A DNA stretch of 64,000 nt from Actinoalloteichus hoggarensis (GTDB lineage: Bacteria; Actinomycetota; Actinomycetes; Mycobacteriales; Pseudonocardiaceae): the NCBI RefSeq assembly GCF_002234535.1, contig NZ_CP022521.1, positions 3,348,001-3,412,000 on the forward strand, read 5' to 3'. Every line of letters starts with the position of its first letter. The first letter of the stretch is position 1. The translations under genes were made by a program, and so were the position numbers. Below, piece after piece: positions 27,153 to 35,639 of this stretch. A model generated the notes under the pieces. It was not told the DNA's origin and did not search any database. It saw only the letters and a list, made by a program, of their open reading frames with translations.

Positions 27153-28360
27153 GGGCTTCCTTCCGTGTGGTGACTAGGCGACTCGGCGTGCATCCACTCC
27201 AGGACGTGCTCGGTGAACGACGTCCGGAGTGCCAACGGGTCCTCCCACCGCTGCCAGGCGACCGGCCCGATCGTGAGCTCCCGATCGGTCAGCACGCACT
27301 CGTCGAGAAGTTCCTGGATCTCGTACCGAGAGATCTCCTCCCCGGTGAACGCCAGGACCGTCCCGCGATCCCCGTACTCCCTGTCCCACTCCAGCGACGA
27401 GTTCACGAACAGGTCGTCCGGTGTGGCCGCAGGCCGGTCCGCGGTCCAGAGCCCGCCGTCCTCCAGCCCGACCTGCGGGCCGACGCCATGCCAGATCACG
27501 CGGCAGCGCGGAACGGACGCGATCCACGATCGACCTCGTGACCACACGCAGCCCTGCGCGATCGCATGCATCCGCTCGGCCAGCCGTCGAGGGTGCAACG
27601 GTCGCCGCGCCCGACAGATCACGGTGGAGATGCCGTCCGTCTCCGCGACCACCGGTGTCACGACGGCTCCCGGAACCAGTCTGCTTCGCGCCTCACGCGG
27701 ATCGAACCGCGCGGAACGCAGCGTGGGCGGCGGCAGGAGCCTGCCCGCCGGGACCGGCGATCCGCCCGGGACGCGGGTCAGCCACGCCTGCGGACAGAGG
27801 TGACCGATCAGCAGTTCGCCCCGCGTGGCGTTGCCCGCCGAGGGGACGAGCACACAGCTGTCGGCACAGGAGAGCTCGCCGACGACGAACTCGCCGAGGA
27901 CACGATGGTCGTCCGGCATCGCCGAGATGTCGGACTCCTCGAGTGTCGTCGACGACCAGAGGAGGTCCTCGATCGTCACGGGGTCCACGGCGGTCATCAC
28001 GGAGTCGATGGTGAGCGGGTGGTCGAGCGCGGTCACGACGTCGACGGCGATGCTCGCGTCCACGCCTTCGGGCAGTCCGAGCACCAGATCACCGACGGGA
28101 CCGACCTCGGCGAGGATCTCCCGCAGGGCCGCGTCCAGGTCAGCCGTGACCGCGTACGCCGCCTCGCCCCGCCCCATGCACAGCTCGCGGGCACCGCGGA
28201 CACCCGAGGACGTACTGATCCGGCGCGCGAGACGACGCGGGCCGAGTCGGGTGTACTCCAGCAGCACGACGCCGTCCGCGTTCAGGAGACGACGGCAGGC
28301 GACGCGGCGACACTCGGACTCGAGGGCGGAGACGATGGTCAGTCGGGAGGACACCAACAC
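27149..28360 (-). CDS. Mrf-like COG0523/CobW-family protein (ribosome hibernation factor-recruiting type)
   Basis: A 403-residue protein like mycobacterial Mrf (Rv0106 type). The shared core includes [14 protein letters not shown] near residue 255, then [13 protein letters not shown] and the CobW C-terminal domain through [11 protein letters not shown]. Mrf is Zur-controlled and recruits a hibernation factor to ribosomes carrying zinc-free proteins, and it is fused here in an operon to zinc-free bL36. Odd points: there is no Walker A P-loop, and the usual GCxxC metal motif after the first strand is absent (the region reads [13 protein letters not shown]), so GTPase or metal binding may be lost. 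GTG at 28360 (or 28354) lies 8 nt from the Zur box, so the mRNA is probably leaderless. Confidence 0.82.
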   Translation of the reverse strand: MLVSSRLTIVSALESECRRVACRRLLNADGVVLLEYTRLGPRRLARRISTSSGVRGARELCMGRGEAAYAVTADLDAALREILAEVGPVGDLVLGLPEGVDASIAVDVVTALDHPLTIDSVMTAVDPVTIEDLLWSSTTLEESDISAMPDDHRVLGEFVVGELSCADSCVLVPSAGNATRGELLIGHLCPQAWLTRVPGGSPVPAGRLLPPPTLRSARFDPREARSRLVPGAVVTPVVAETDGISTVICRARRPLHPRRLAERMHAIAQGCVWSRGRSWIASVPRCRVIWHGVGPQVGLEDGGLWTADRPAATPDDLFVNSSLEWDREYGDRGTVLAFTGEEISRYEIQELLDECVLTDRELTIGPVAWQRWEDPLALRTSFTEHVLEWMHAESPSHHTEGSP

Positions 28361-28368
28361 AGCCTAGA

Positions 28369-28383
28369 TGAAAACGGTTATCA
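28369..28383 (-). promoter_or_regulatory. Zur-box-like operator 5
   Basis: TGAAAACGGTTATCA matches 12 of 15 positions of TGAAAATGATTTTCA with both ends kept. A second, weaker overlapping register (TGATAATGATAACCG on the minus strand) adds another partial half-site. It lies 8 nt upstream of the Mrf-like start and is the best-supported box by gene context, because it controls a zinc-free ribosomal protein operon. Confidence 0.75.
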
Positions 28384-28410
28384 TTATCAATGCGTGGCTC
28401 GTCCTCGGCC

Positions 28411-28510
28411 GACCCGACCCGACCCGACCCGACCCGACCCGACCCGACCCGACCCGACCCGACCCGACCCGACCCGACCCGACCCGACCCGACCCAACCC
28501 GACCCGACCC
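28411..28510. repeat. 20-copy GACCC pentanucleotide microsatellite
   Basis: Exactly 100 bp consist of 20 GACCC units: 17 perfect copies, one AACCC variant (28496-28500), then two perfect copies. The 5-bp unit is open in all three frames on both strands, giving artificial DPTRP or GRVGS peptides. No gene in either direction convincingly includes it. It starts 27 bp from the Zur box, on the side away from the Mrf-like gene. Confidence 0.95.
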
Positions 28511-28745
28511 CGCTCGCGCCACCGGCGCGGGCCTGCCGGCTGGTCCCGAGCGGATCTCGGCCTGACACGCGCAACGGCGACGAAGACGACGGACCGCGTT
28601 CGGCGGGGCCCGGGGCGACCGTGTCGGGTCCGCCGCGACGGTGACCGAGAATCGGCGCTCGCACTACGGAGCGAGCCCCCGCACGCCGCGCCGCCGACGG
28701 AGGCCCGCGCTCTCACAGCCCTCGTGGCCAGTCCAGCACCCGATG

Positions 28746-29168
28746 TCAGGGGCAGCGCTCCTGGTACCGGAGCTTCACCGGGCCGGTCTGGGTCACCGTG
28801 CCGTCGTCGGCCCACACCTCGGCGTGGTAGACGCCCACGGGGGCGGGTGCGAGCGAGAGCTCGGCGAAGTACCGGATTCCCGGTCCGTGGTGCGAACCCG
28901 GCGCGATGGTCCCCTCGGGACTGACCGAACCGGCAGGCATGTTCCGCACCCCGATGGCGATCGGCGTGGACCACTCGCCGAAGATCGGCGCCCAGACGTA
29001 GGTGTCACGCCATCCTCGGTCGGCCTGGACGCACAACCGCTGTTCGCCGTCCTGCATGTACCACGTCGCCGCCTCCGCACCACCGGGGGTCGCGGCGGCG
29101 GGCGTCCCCGCGACGAACATCCCGACCAGGGCGACCGCCATACCCGTGATCTTGAGTCGTGCCCTCAT
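28746..29168 (-). CDS. small secreted protein (DUF5980-like)
   Basis: A 140-residue protein with a clear Sec signal peptide (MRARLKITGMAVALVGMFVAG, cleavage near AAA-TPG) and a mature domain with two Cys (near residues 66 and 139) that could form a disulfide. The pattern WYMQDGEQRLCVQADRG..TYVWAPIFGEWSTPI..GVRNMP resembles small exported actinomycete proteins of the DUF5980 type, recalled from memory. The ATG has GGGAG 7 nt upstream. Function unknown. The preceding gene is 600 bp away, so it is monocistronic. Confidence 0.7.
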   Translation of the reverse strand: MRARLKITGMAVALVGMFVAGTPAAATPGGAEAATWYMQDGEQRLCVQADRGWRDTYVWAPIFGEWSTPIAIGVRNMPAGSVSPEGTIAPGSHHGPGIRYFAELSLAPAPVGVYHAEVWADDGTVTQTGPVKLRYQERCP

Positions 29169-29986
29169 CGCGCATCTCCCAGGCTCGAACGGCGTCGCCG
29201 CGGACGACGCTACGAATCGGCGAAACCGGTGTCAGCCCCGCACGAGCCTGGTTCACCTTCTCGGCGCGTTGACGGCTTGTCGCTCGCCGACGATCTGACA
29301 ACCGCCGCGATCGCGCGTCGCACGGCGACCGTCGAGGCGCCCCGGCGAGTCCCGCCCGCCGCACAGCCGGAGTGCGGATGCCGAGGAGCGGACCCGCGGG
29401 GCGACGGCGTTCGCCTGCCCGCAGGCGGCGGGCTGCGGCGGCCCTCTCGCCCGATGCCGGTTCGCTCCCGAACCGCTCGGCGAGCGATCGCTCGTGCGGT
29501 CCTCCTCGGCATCCGCCACCCCGGCCGACTCGACCGGGGCCGCCGACGTCGGAGGACCGCGGCCGACGTCGTCCGCCGAACGGCTCGGCGGGACCTCCGA
29601 CACCGCAAGGCCGATCGGCGGGGGTGGCAGGCCCCTGCGCGGCGCGTCGTGAACCGTGCCGAGGTCGACGGCGTCCCGCCGGGCCGCAGCCGACGCGGCT
29701 CCAGGACCGAAGCCGCCCTACGACCGCGCATCGCGAGGGCCGCCGCAGCCACCCCGATCGGCCCGTCGACGCGGAGGCCGCGTACACCGGTGCCCACCGG
29801 GGCGCCTCGGCTCTCGACGACACTCGGCCGAGGGGGCCAGGGCGGGAGTCTCGGCGGCTCACCGCGATGCCGCAGGCCCGCCCGGCCTGCTCCGAGGGCG
29901 GCTGTGCCTGCGCGGCGTCGGTCCGCTCCGCGACACCGGCCAGACTTACTGGACGGACCAACCCGCACCCGGAGGTATCGACTCTC
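29169..29986. other. 818-bp gap without a recognisable gene
   Basis: Divergent intergenic space between the secreted-protein gene and the SDR. Long frames exist in it only because stops are rare at this GC content; their translations are Arg/Pro-rich. Nothing else is seen except a GGAGG ribosome site (29971-29975) for the SDR. Confidence 0.45.
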
Positions 29987-30928
29987 GTGGCACCGGCGCA
30001 CGACTTCCTGCCCGATCTCACCGACCGCACCATCGTCATCACCGGTACGACGTCCGGCCTGGGTCTCGCGCTCTCCGCCGCGCTGGCCGGGGCGGGCGCC
30101 CGCGTGCTGATGACCGTTCGCGACGCCGACCGCGGCGCGGCGGCCGTCGCACGGGTGCGGGCCGGGCTCGACGGCCGCGGTTCGGCCGAGGCCGTCCTGC
30201 TCGATCTGGCCGATCTCGCCTCGGTCCGCACCGCCGCCGACGACGTCCGGGAACGCACGGAGGACCGGGTCGACGTGCTGATCAACAACGCCGCCGTGTC
30301 GTTGGGTCCTCGGGAGCAGACCCGCGACGGCTTCGAGTTGCAGATCGGGACCAACCACCTCGGCCCGGCGGCGCTGACCTGGCTGCTGATGCCCGCGCTA
30401 CGGGCGGCAGGTCGCGCCGAGTCGCCCGCTCGGGTCGTGACGACCTCGAGCCTCGGACACCGCACCGGTCGGCTCGACCTCGCCGACCTGCACTGGGAAC
30501 GTCGGCGCTACTCGCCCACCCTCGCCTACGGGGCGTCGAAGCTCGCGAATCTGTTGTTCGCCGCCGAACTCGACCGACGATCACGGCGGGCCGGGGACCC
30601 GGTGCTCTCGGTCGCCGCTCACCCCGGGCTGACGACGTCGGAGCTGCTGAACAACGGGCTGGCTCGCGGCGGCGGCCTGCGAGCCCGCCTGTACGTGATC
30701 CCGGACCGGCTGCTCTCCCAGCCGGTCGCCGTCGGAATCCGACCCCAGCTCCTCGCGGCGGTCGGACGGGTGCGCGGCGGCGATTACGTGGGGCCCACCA
30801 GGCTGTTCGAGACGCGGGGCCCGGCCGGCCTTGCCCGACGCTCGGCGGCCGCACGGGACTCGGTGCTCGCGGACGGGTTGTGGGAGTCCACGGCCGCCCT
30901 CACCGGCGTCACCCCCGACCCGGGCTGA
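29987..30928 (+). CDS. SDR-family oxidoreductase (retinol dehydrogenase/WWOX-like)
   Basis: A 313-residue short-chain dehydrogenase. The cofactor motif TGTTSGLG lies near residue 20, NNAAVSLG near 95, the active-site Ser in TTSSLGHR near 150 and the catalytic pair in YGASKLAN near 180. The longer C-terminus and the SSLGHR and AHPGLTTSELL elements fit the retinol dehydrogenase-like SDR subgroup. The GTG start has GGAGG 11 nt upstream; the open frame runs far upstream but without conserved sequence. It has no operon partner, and its substrate is unknown. Confidence 0.85.
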   Translation: MAPAHDFLPDLTDRTIVITGTTSGLGLALSAALAGAGARVLMTVRDADRGAAAVARVRAGLDGRGSAEAVLLDLADLASVRTAADDVRERTEDRVDVLINNAAVSLGPREQTRDGFELQIGTNHLGPAALTWLLMPALRAAGRAESPARVVTTSSLGHRTGRLDLADLHWERRRYSPTLAYGASKLANLLFAAELDRRSRRAGDPVLSVAAHPGLTTSELLNNGLARGGGLRARLYVIPDRLLSQPVAVGIRPQLLAAVGRVRGGDYVGPTRLFETRGPAGLARRSAAARDSVLADGLWESTAALTGVTPDPG

Positions 30929-31527
30929 CCATCCGCGTGGGGCAGCGGAGGCCGGACGGGCGCTCCGCGGCGGTCCGGTCCGTGATCGCCTCCGGCGACA
31001 GGCCGCACCCGGGCGAGCACGGGGAGGCCGACGGCTGAGCGAACGCCTCCCGCCGGCCTCGGCGTATCGGTGGGGCTCTGACGAACGCCGAGCGACGGCC
31101 TGCCGCAGGCTCGTCGGCCGACGGCGGGCCCGTCGACGTCACCGAGGCCGGACGGCGACACCGCGGCGGGCAGGGACCGCGATCGGCGGCATGAGCCTGC
31201 GCTCGGATCGTCCAGGCGAGGCGCCGGCCTGGCTGTCGCGACCGATGATCATGTCGGCGGAGGGACCAGTCCCGTCCCCGCGGTTCACCGATCCGCGGTG
31301 GCCTGTCGGCGTGGACGGTCCGCCAGGCGTCCCGCCGCGACGCGGGAGGCCGCGGTGCGACGACGCCGAGGCAGGCCGAGGCGGGGCTCGCCATGGACTA
31401 CGCCGACGTCATCCCACCGAAGACCGCGCGCAGCAGGTCGGGAACCGGGCTCGGTGCCCCCGTGTCCGGGGTGGCGGACCTGGTACGGGCCGCCACCCCG
31501 TCGAGAGGACACCGAGCCGATCTCAGA
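30929..31527. other. 600-bp convergent gap without a recognisable gene
   Basis: The gap lies between the 3' ends of the SDR and the CorC-like operon. Translations in all frames look like noncoding GC-rich sequence. No clear hairpin or repeat was picked out by eye. Confidence 0.4.
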
Positions 31528-32586
31528 TCACCCCGCGGCCGCCGGTCCCGGCGCGCCCGCGCCCTCGACCGGTCGGGACGCCTCGCGCGGCATGATGCGA
31601 CGCAGGATGTCCGTGACGGTGATCACTCCGATCACCTCGCCATCCCGTGCGACGAGCGCGAGCTGCTCGCTGCGAGCACGCATCTGCGCGAGCGCCTCGT
31701 AGACGGCGGTGGCGGCATCGAGCGTCAGAACCGGCCGGGCGATGCCGTCGACAGGCCGATCCGGCGGCTCCAGCAGGCAGTCGCGGACATGGACCAGCCT
31801 GGACGGCGTGCCCTGCTCGTCGGTCACGAGGATGCGCAGGTGACCCGACTTCGCGGCCACGTGCCGGACGTCGTCCACCGAGGCGTCCGGGGCGACACAG
31901 GCGAGCAGACCCTGTCCCTTGACCAGATCGCCGACGGTGAAGCGCTCCAGATCGAGCACGTCCGACAGCTGCCTGCGGAAGGGGGCTTCCAGCGTTCCCA
32001 CCGACGACGAGTGCTCGACCAGCGCGCGAATGGTGTCGATGTCCTGCCCGCCGACCGCCGCCCGATCCACGGGAGTGATCCCGCTCGCGGCGACGAGCCG
32101 ATTCGCCACGGCGTTGACCCACAGCAGCAGGGGCCGGAACAGCCAGGCGAACGCCCGCGAGGGCACGCCGATGATCTTCGCCGCCGTCTCGGGATGGGCG
32201 ATCGCCCACGACTTCGGAGCCATCTCACCCACCACGAGATGCAGGAACGTGACGAAGATCAACGACAGTGCGAACGCGCCGCCGTCGGCGAACCAGGCGG
32301 GCAGTCCCCAGGAGAAGAACAGCGGGGACAGCGCGTAGTCGACGGCGGGCTTGGTGACGGCGCCGAGGGCGAAGGTGCACGCTGTGATCCCCAGCTGGGC
32401 CACGGCCAGCATGATGGTGAGCTCGTGAGCGCCGCGCAGGGCCGCACGGGCGGACCGGCTCGTCGTGGCCTCGGCCTCCAGCCGGTGCCTGCGGGCACCG
32501 AGCAGCGCGAATTCGATGACCACGAAGAACGCGCTCAGGACGATGAGCAAGACCGTGATCACGGTGACGGAGAGTGCGTCGCTCAT
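31528..32586 (-). CDS. CNNM/CorC-like membrane protein with CBS pair (HlyC/CorC family)
   Basis: A 352-residue protein with an N-terminal CNNM transmembrane domain (three to four helices over about 1-150, with the family motif GEMAPKSWAI) and a CBS pair (about 200-330). It lacks the C-terminal CorC_HlyC domain present in its neighbour, so it is the short partner. Proteins of this family are implicated in Mg2+ or Co2+ extrusion; the substrate here is inferred. The ATG overlaps the stop of the upstream paralogue (ATGA), and the two probably act together. Confidence 0.87.
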   Translation of the reverse strand: MSDALSVTVITVLLIVLSAFFVVIEFALLGARRHRLEAEATTSRSARAALRGAHELTIMLAVAQLGITACTFALGAVTKPAVDYALSPLFFSWGLPAWFADGGAFALSLIFVTFLHLVVGEMAPKSWAIAHPETAAKIIGVPSRAFAWLFRPLLLWVNAVANRLVAASGITPVDRAAVGGQDIDTIRALVEHSSSVGTLEAPFRRQLSDVLDLERFTVGDLVKGQGLLACVAPDASVDDVRHVAAKSGHLRILVTDEQGTPSRLVHVRDCLLEPPDRPVDGIARPVLTLDAATAVYEALAQMRARSEQLALVARDGEVIGVITVTDILRRIMPREASRPVEGAGAPGPAAAG

Positions 32587-33983
32587 CGTCCGTTCCCCTC
32601 TTCGTCGCCGTCTTCTCGCGTGACCTGGTCTCCGCGCTCCTCGACGAGGCGCGCGCGCAGCTCGCCGGGCACATGCCCGGACAGCTCGACGACCTCGATG
32701 TGGAGCATCCTGCGCACCGGCTCGTCGTCCACCAGGTCGCTCGGCTCCTCGGGCAATGCCACCTCGATCGCCTCGCCCACCGCGGGGAGCGCGCCGTGGT
32801 AGGCGATGAACAGACCCGCGAAGGTCTCGTAGTCGCCCTGCGGCAGTTCGTGTCCGATGGCGCGCTCGACCTCGTCGATGTGCACCTCGCCGCCGACTCG
32901 CCAGGCGTCGGGTGTCTCGGCGACCACGCCGGGCTCGACGGCCGTGTCGTGCTCGTCGGTGATCTCTCCGACCAGCTCCTCCGCGAGGTCTTCGACGGTG
33001 AGGATGCCCGCGAACCCGCCGTACTCGTCGATCGCGCACGCCATCTGACGCCGCGCCCGCGTGAGCTGCTCCAGCGCGTTCGGCAGCGGCATGAGGGTGG
33101 AGACGATCACCGGTGCGTGCATGATCGTCGTCACCGACGCGCCGTCGGGGGCGTCGCTGCGCAGCAGATCGACGAGTTGCACGGTTCCGACGGGCTGCTC
33201 CTCGTCGTCCAGCACGGGATAGCGGGTGTGGGCACCCGCCATCAGACGCCGCAGTTCGCCGATGGTCGTGGAGGCGGTCACCACCCCGACCTGCGAACGT
33301 GGCACCATCGCGTGCTCCACGTCCTGGTCGGGGAAGTCCAGCACTCGATCGATCAGCATCGACAGCTCCGGCGGCAGATCGCCGCTGGCTCGCGAGTCGG
33401 CGACGGCACGCTTGAGGTCCTCGGCATTCATCGTGATGTCGACGTCGTGCACCGGCTCCACGCGGACGATGCGCAGCAGCAGGTTCGCGGCGTGATCGAA
33501 GAGCGTGATCAGCCACCCGAACACCGCCAGATAGACCAGCGTGGACCGCGACAGGCCCCGCGCCAGCCGTTCGGGGGCGGCGATCGCGAGGTTCTTCGGG
33601 TACAGCTCCCCGAAGATCATCTGTACCAGCGACGCCACCACGAGCGCACCGACGGTGCCGATGGAGACGGCCACCACGGGAGACATGCCCGTGTCGCCGA
33701 GCAGCACGGCCACCGAATCGCCGATCAACGGCTCGGCGACGTAACCGATCAGCAGGCCGGTCACCGTGATGCCCAGCTGTGCGCCCGAGAGCATGAACGA
33801 GGTGCGCCGGGTGACCCGCAGCGCACGGCGCGCCGCCGCGTCGCCCTCGTTCGCCCGGGCGCGCAGCCTTGCGCGGTCGACGGACATGTAGGCGAATTCC
33901 TGGGCGACGAAATAGCCGTTCGCGGCGATGATGACGAGGATGACGACGATCCCGAGCAAGAGCGTCAACGCGGCGGTGATCAT
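32583..33983 (-). CDS. CNNM/CBS/CorC_HlyC-domain membrane protein
   Basis: A 466-residue member of the CorC/HlyC (CNNM) family. The CNNM membrane domain covers about 1-190 with the conserved GELYPKNLAIAAPE. A CBS pair follows (about 210-330; VPRSQVGVVTAS, TRYPVLDD, IDEYGGFAGILTVEDLAEELVGEI), then the C-terminal CorC_HlyC domain (about 345-430). The ATG has GAGGTG 6 nt upstream. It is the first gene of a two-gene operon with the shorter paralogue. The family is tied to divalent cation (Mg2+) transport; the acidic C-terminal tail is unremarkable. Confidence 0.9.
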   Translation of the reverse strand: MITAALTLLLGIVVILVIIAANGYFVAQEFAYMSVDRARLRARANEGDAAARRALRVTRRTSFMLSGAQLGITVTGLLIGYVAEPLIGDSVAVLLGDTGMSPVVAVSIGTVGALVVASLVQMIFGELYPKNLAIAAPERLARGLSRSTLVYLAVFGWLITLFDHAANLLLRIVRVEPVHDVDITMNAEDLKRAVADSRASGDLPPELSMLIDRVLDFPDQDVEHAMVPRSQVGVVTASTTIGELRRLMAGAHTRYPVLDDEEQPVGTVQLVDLLRSDAPDGASVTTIMHAPVIVSTLMPLPNALEQLTRARRQMACAIDEYGGFAGILTVEDLAEELVGEITDEHDTAVEPGVVAETPDAWRVGGEVHIDEVERAIGHELPQGDYETFAGLFIAYHGALPAVGEAIEVALPEEPSDLVDDEPVRRMLHIEVVELSGHVPGELRARLVEERGDQVTREDGDEEGNGR

Positions 33984-35191
33984 GACATCACCTCGACGCG
34001 GGGATCGTGACAGACGCGGGCGCCCGTCAGACGACGGGGCAGGGGACTATGACTGGGGTCGTCGGCAGACGACCCTGGGCTCGCGGACGAGTCCATAGAA
34101 GGGTTCACTCTCCAGTGATGACAGGGCCGCGCGGAGCGGCCTGGTGACCGAGGGTTCGACCGCTGGTGATGATACGGGCGCCGCGATGTCGTGACCTGCG
34201 AGGCCGCTCGACGACCACCACCGCATGACGCTCGACATGTACTTGCGCGAATCGGGCGTCGAGGTCGTGACCGCCACGAGTCGGGCGGCGGCGCCTGCGC
34301 GGTACGCCGCGCTCGGTATGGGGAAGGCCGGATGCCGGTCCTCCCCCGACGTCGGACCGCACGCCGCGCCGGGCGGGCCCCCGCGTCGCGGTCCCCGGCG
34401 GGACGTGATGCCACGGACGATCCGGGGCAGACGTCGCATCGCACGGCGGATCTGGCCTGGCGCGGGGGTTCGAGGGCGCGTGGCGGATCGTCAGCGCCGA
34501 CTCCTCGACGTCCACAAGACGGCGGTCGACAGCTGAACCGCGGTGGGCGCCGGGCCTCGCCGACGGGCCGGGTCTCGGATACCGCCGTTTCGCCGATCGG
34601 GCGATCCCCCCGACGACTACGCCGAGCGCGACGACGACGGGAGTCTGGTGGGAGATCGAGGCGTCACGGGAGACGAGCGCCCATGCCAGAACAGGACCAT
34701 CGTCTCCACGGGCCGACGGATCACCGCATCGGCGCATCGGCGCATGGAGGGATCGCCTCGCCCTCCCGTCCGCCGCGGACCACGTCGGAAGGTGAGTGCC
34801 TCGTCCCGGCTGCCCGCGTCCGCCGACGAGGCGGTTCGCCCTCCGCAAGCCGGAGCGTCGGCGGGCCAGGGCGTCGGCAGACTGTCACGCCGCACGCCGC
34901 ACGCCGCACGAACCGACCTCGATGACGACACGAGACACGACGTCGCTGCAGGCCCGGCCGCGCCACCGTCTCACGCCGGCAGGTGCGCATCGCACGGTTC
35001 CCTCGGAGCGCCTCGGGCACCGCGGTCCGGACGCCGAGCGGACCGCGTCCCCCCACCGTCCCGACCGGCGGTTCCCGCCGTCGCCCGCCTGCGGAGCCGA
35101 TGCGGCCCGGCCCACCCGATGCCCACCGCCCGGCACGCGACCCGCCCCGACCGGGCGGGCACGATCGCCGGGACGCCGATCGCCGTCTCGC
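33984..35191. other. 1.2-kb gap without a recognisable gene
   Basis: This is the longest apparently empty stretch in the window. Open frames are all Arg/Gly/Pro-rich. A plus-strand frame from 34225 begins with a protein-like run (MTLDMYLRESGVEVVTA) but degenerates within 40 codons, so it could be a gene relic. Confidence 0.4.
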
Positions 35192-35500
35192 TCAGTCTCG
35201 GCCCAGCGAGCGGCGGATCTCGTCGAGCTTCGCCCGGCCGGCCTCCTCGCGCTTCGCCCACTGCTCGTCGAGCGACTTCACATCGGGTCCCGCGCCGCCG
35301 ATCCCGGCGAGCTCGATCGAGCCGACGGCCGTGTTCGACCGATTCTCGATCTTGTCTCGCACGTAGTCGAAGCTCGGAACGCCCTGAGCCGTGTAGTCCG
35401 ACGGGGGCACCGCGACGGGCGGCACCGGCGCGGCCGTCTCGGGTCCCCCGACGATCTCGGCGTCCACCACGTTCGGGTCGTTGTGCTGGGGCCCGCTCAT
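35192..35500 (-). CDS. small hypothetical protein
   Basis: A 102-residue acidic soluble protein starting MSGPQHNDPNVVDAEIVGG. The N-terminal half is Pro/Ala/Val-rich and probably unstructured. The C-terminal half (VPSFDYVRDKIENRSNTAVG..., DEQWAKREEAGRAKLDEIRRSL) looks helical. The start is secure: ATG with GGAGGAGG 6 nt upstream. No family was recognised. It lies just downstream of the giant CHAT gene on the same strand (about 140 bp away), so read-through is possible. Confidence 0.75.
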   Translation of the reverse strand: MSGPQHNDPNVVDAEIVGGPETAAPVPPVAVPPSDYTAQGVPSFDYVRDKIENRSNTAVGSIELAGIGGAGPDVKSLDEQWAKREEAGRAKLDEIRRSLGRD

Positions 35501-35639
35501 CAACTGCCTCCTCCATCGAGTGTCGCTCTCCCGACACTACTGGGGGTCTGAAGCCCCTGGCACCCGATCGCAGGCAGGCCGTCGCGCGGCGCGTCGACGC
35601 CGCGACGGCGGTCGGACGCGACGGCGACGCGGGCGTCGC

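Noticed and set aside
28411-28510. GACCC array as a CRISPR or as a coding repeat protein
   Set aside because: The units are contiguous 5-mers without spacers, and no flanking start, ribosome site or conserved sequence supports translation.
34225-34536. Plus-strand frame beginning MTLDMYLRESGVEVVTA as a gene
   Set aside because: It becomes Arg-rich and non-conserved after about 40 codons; at best it is a relic.
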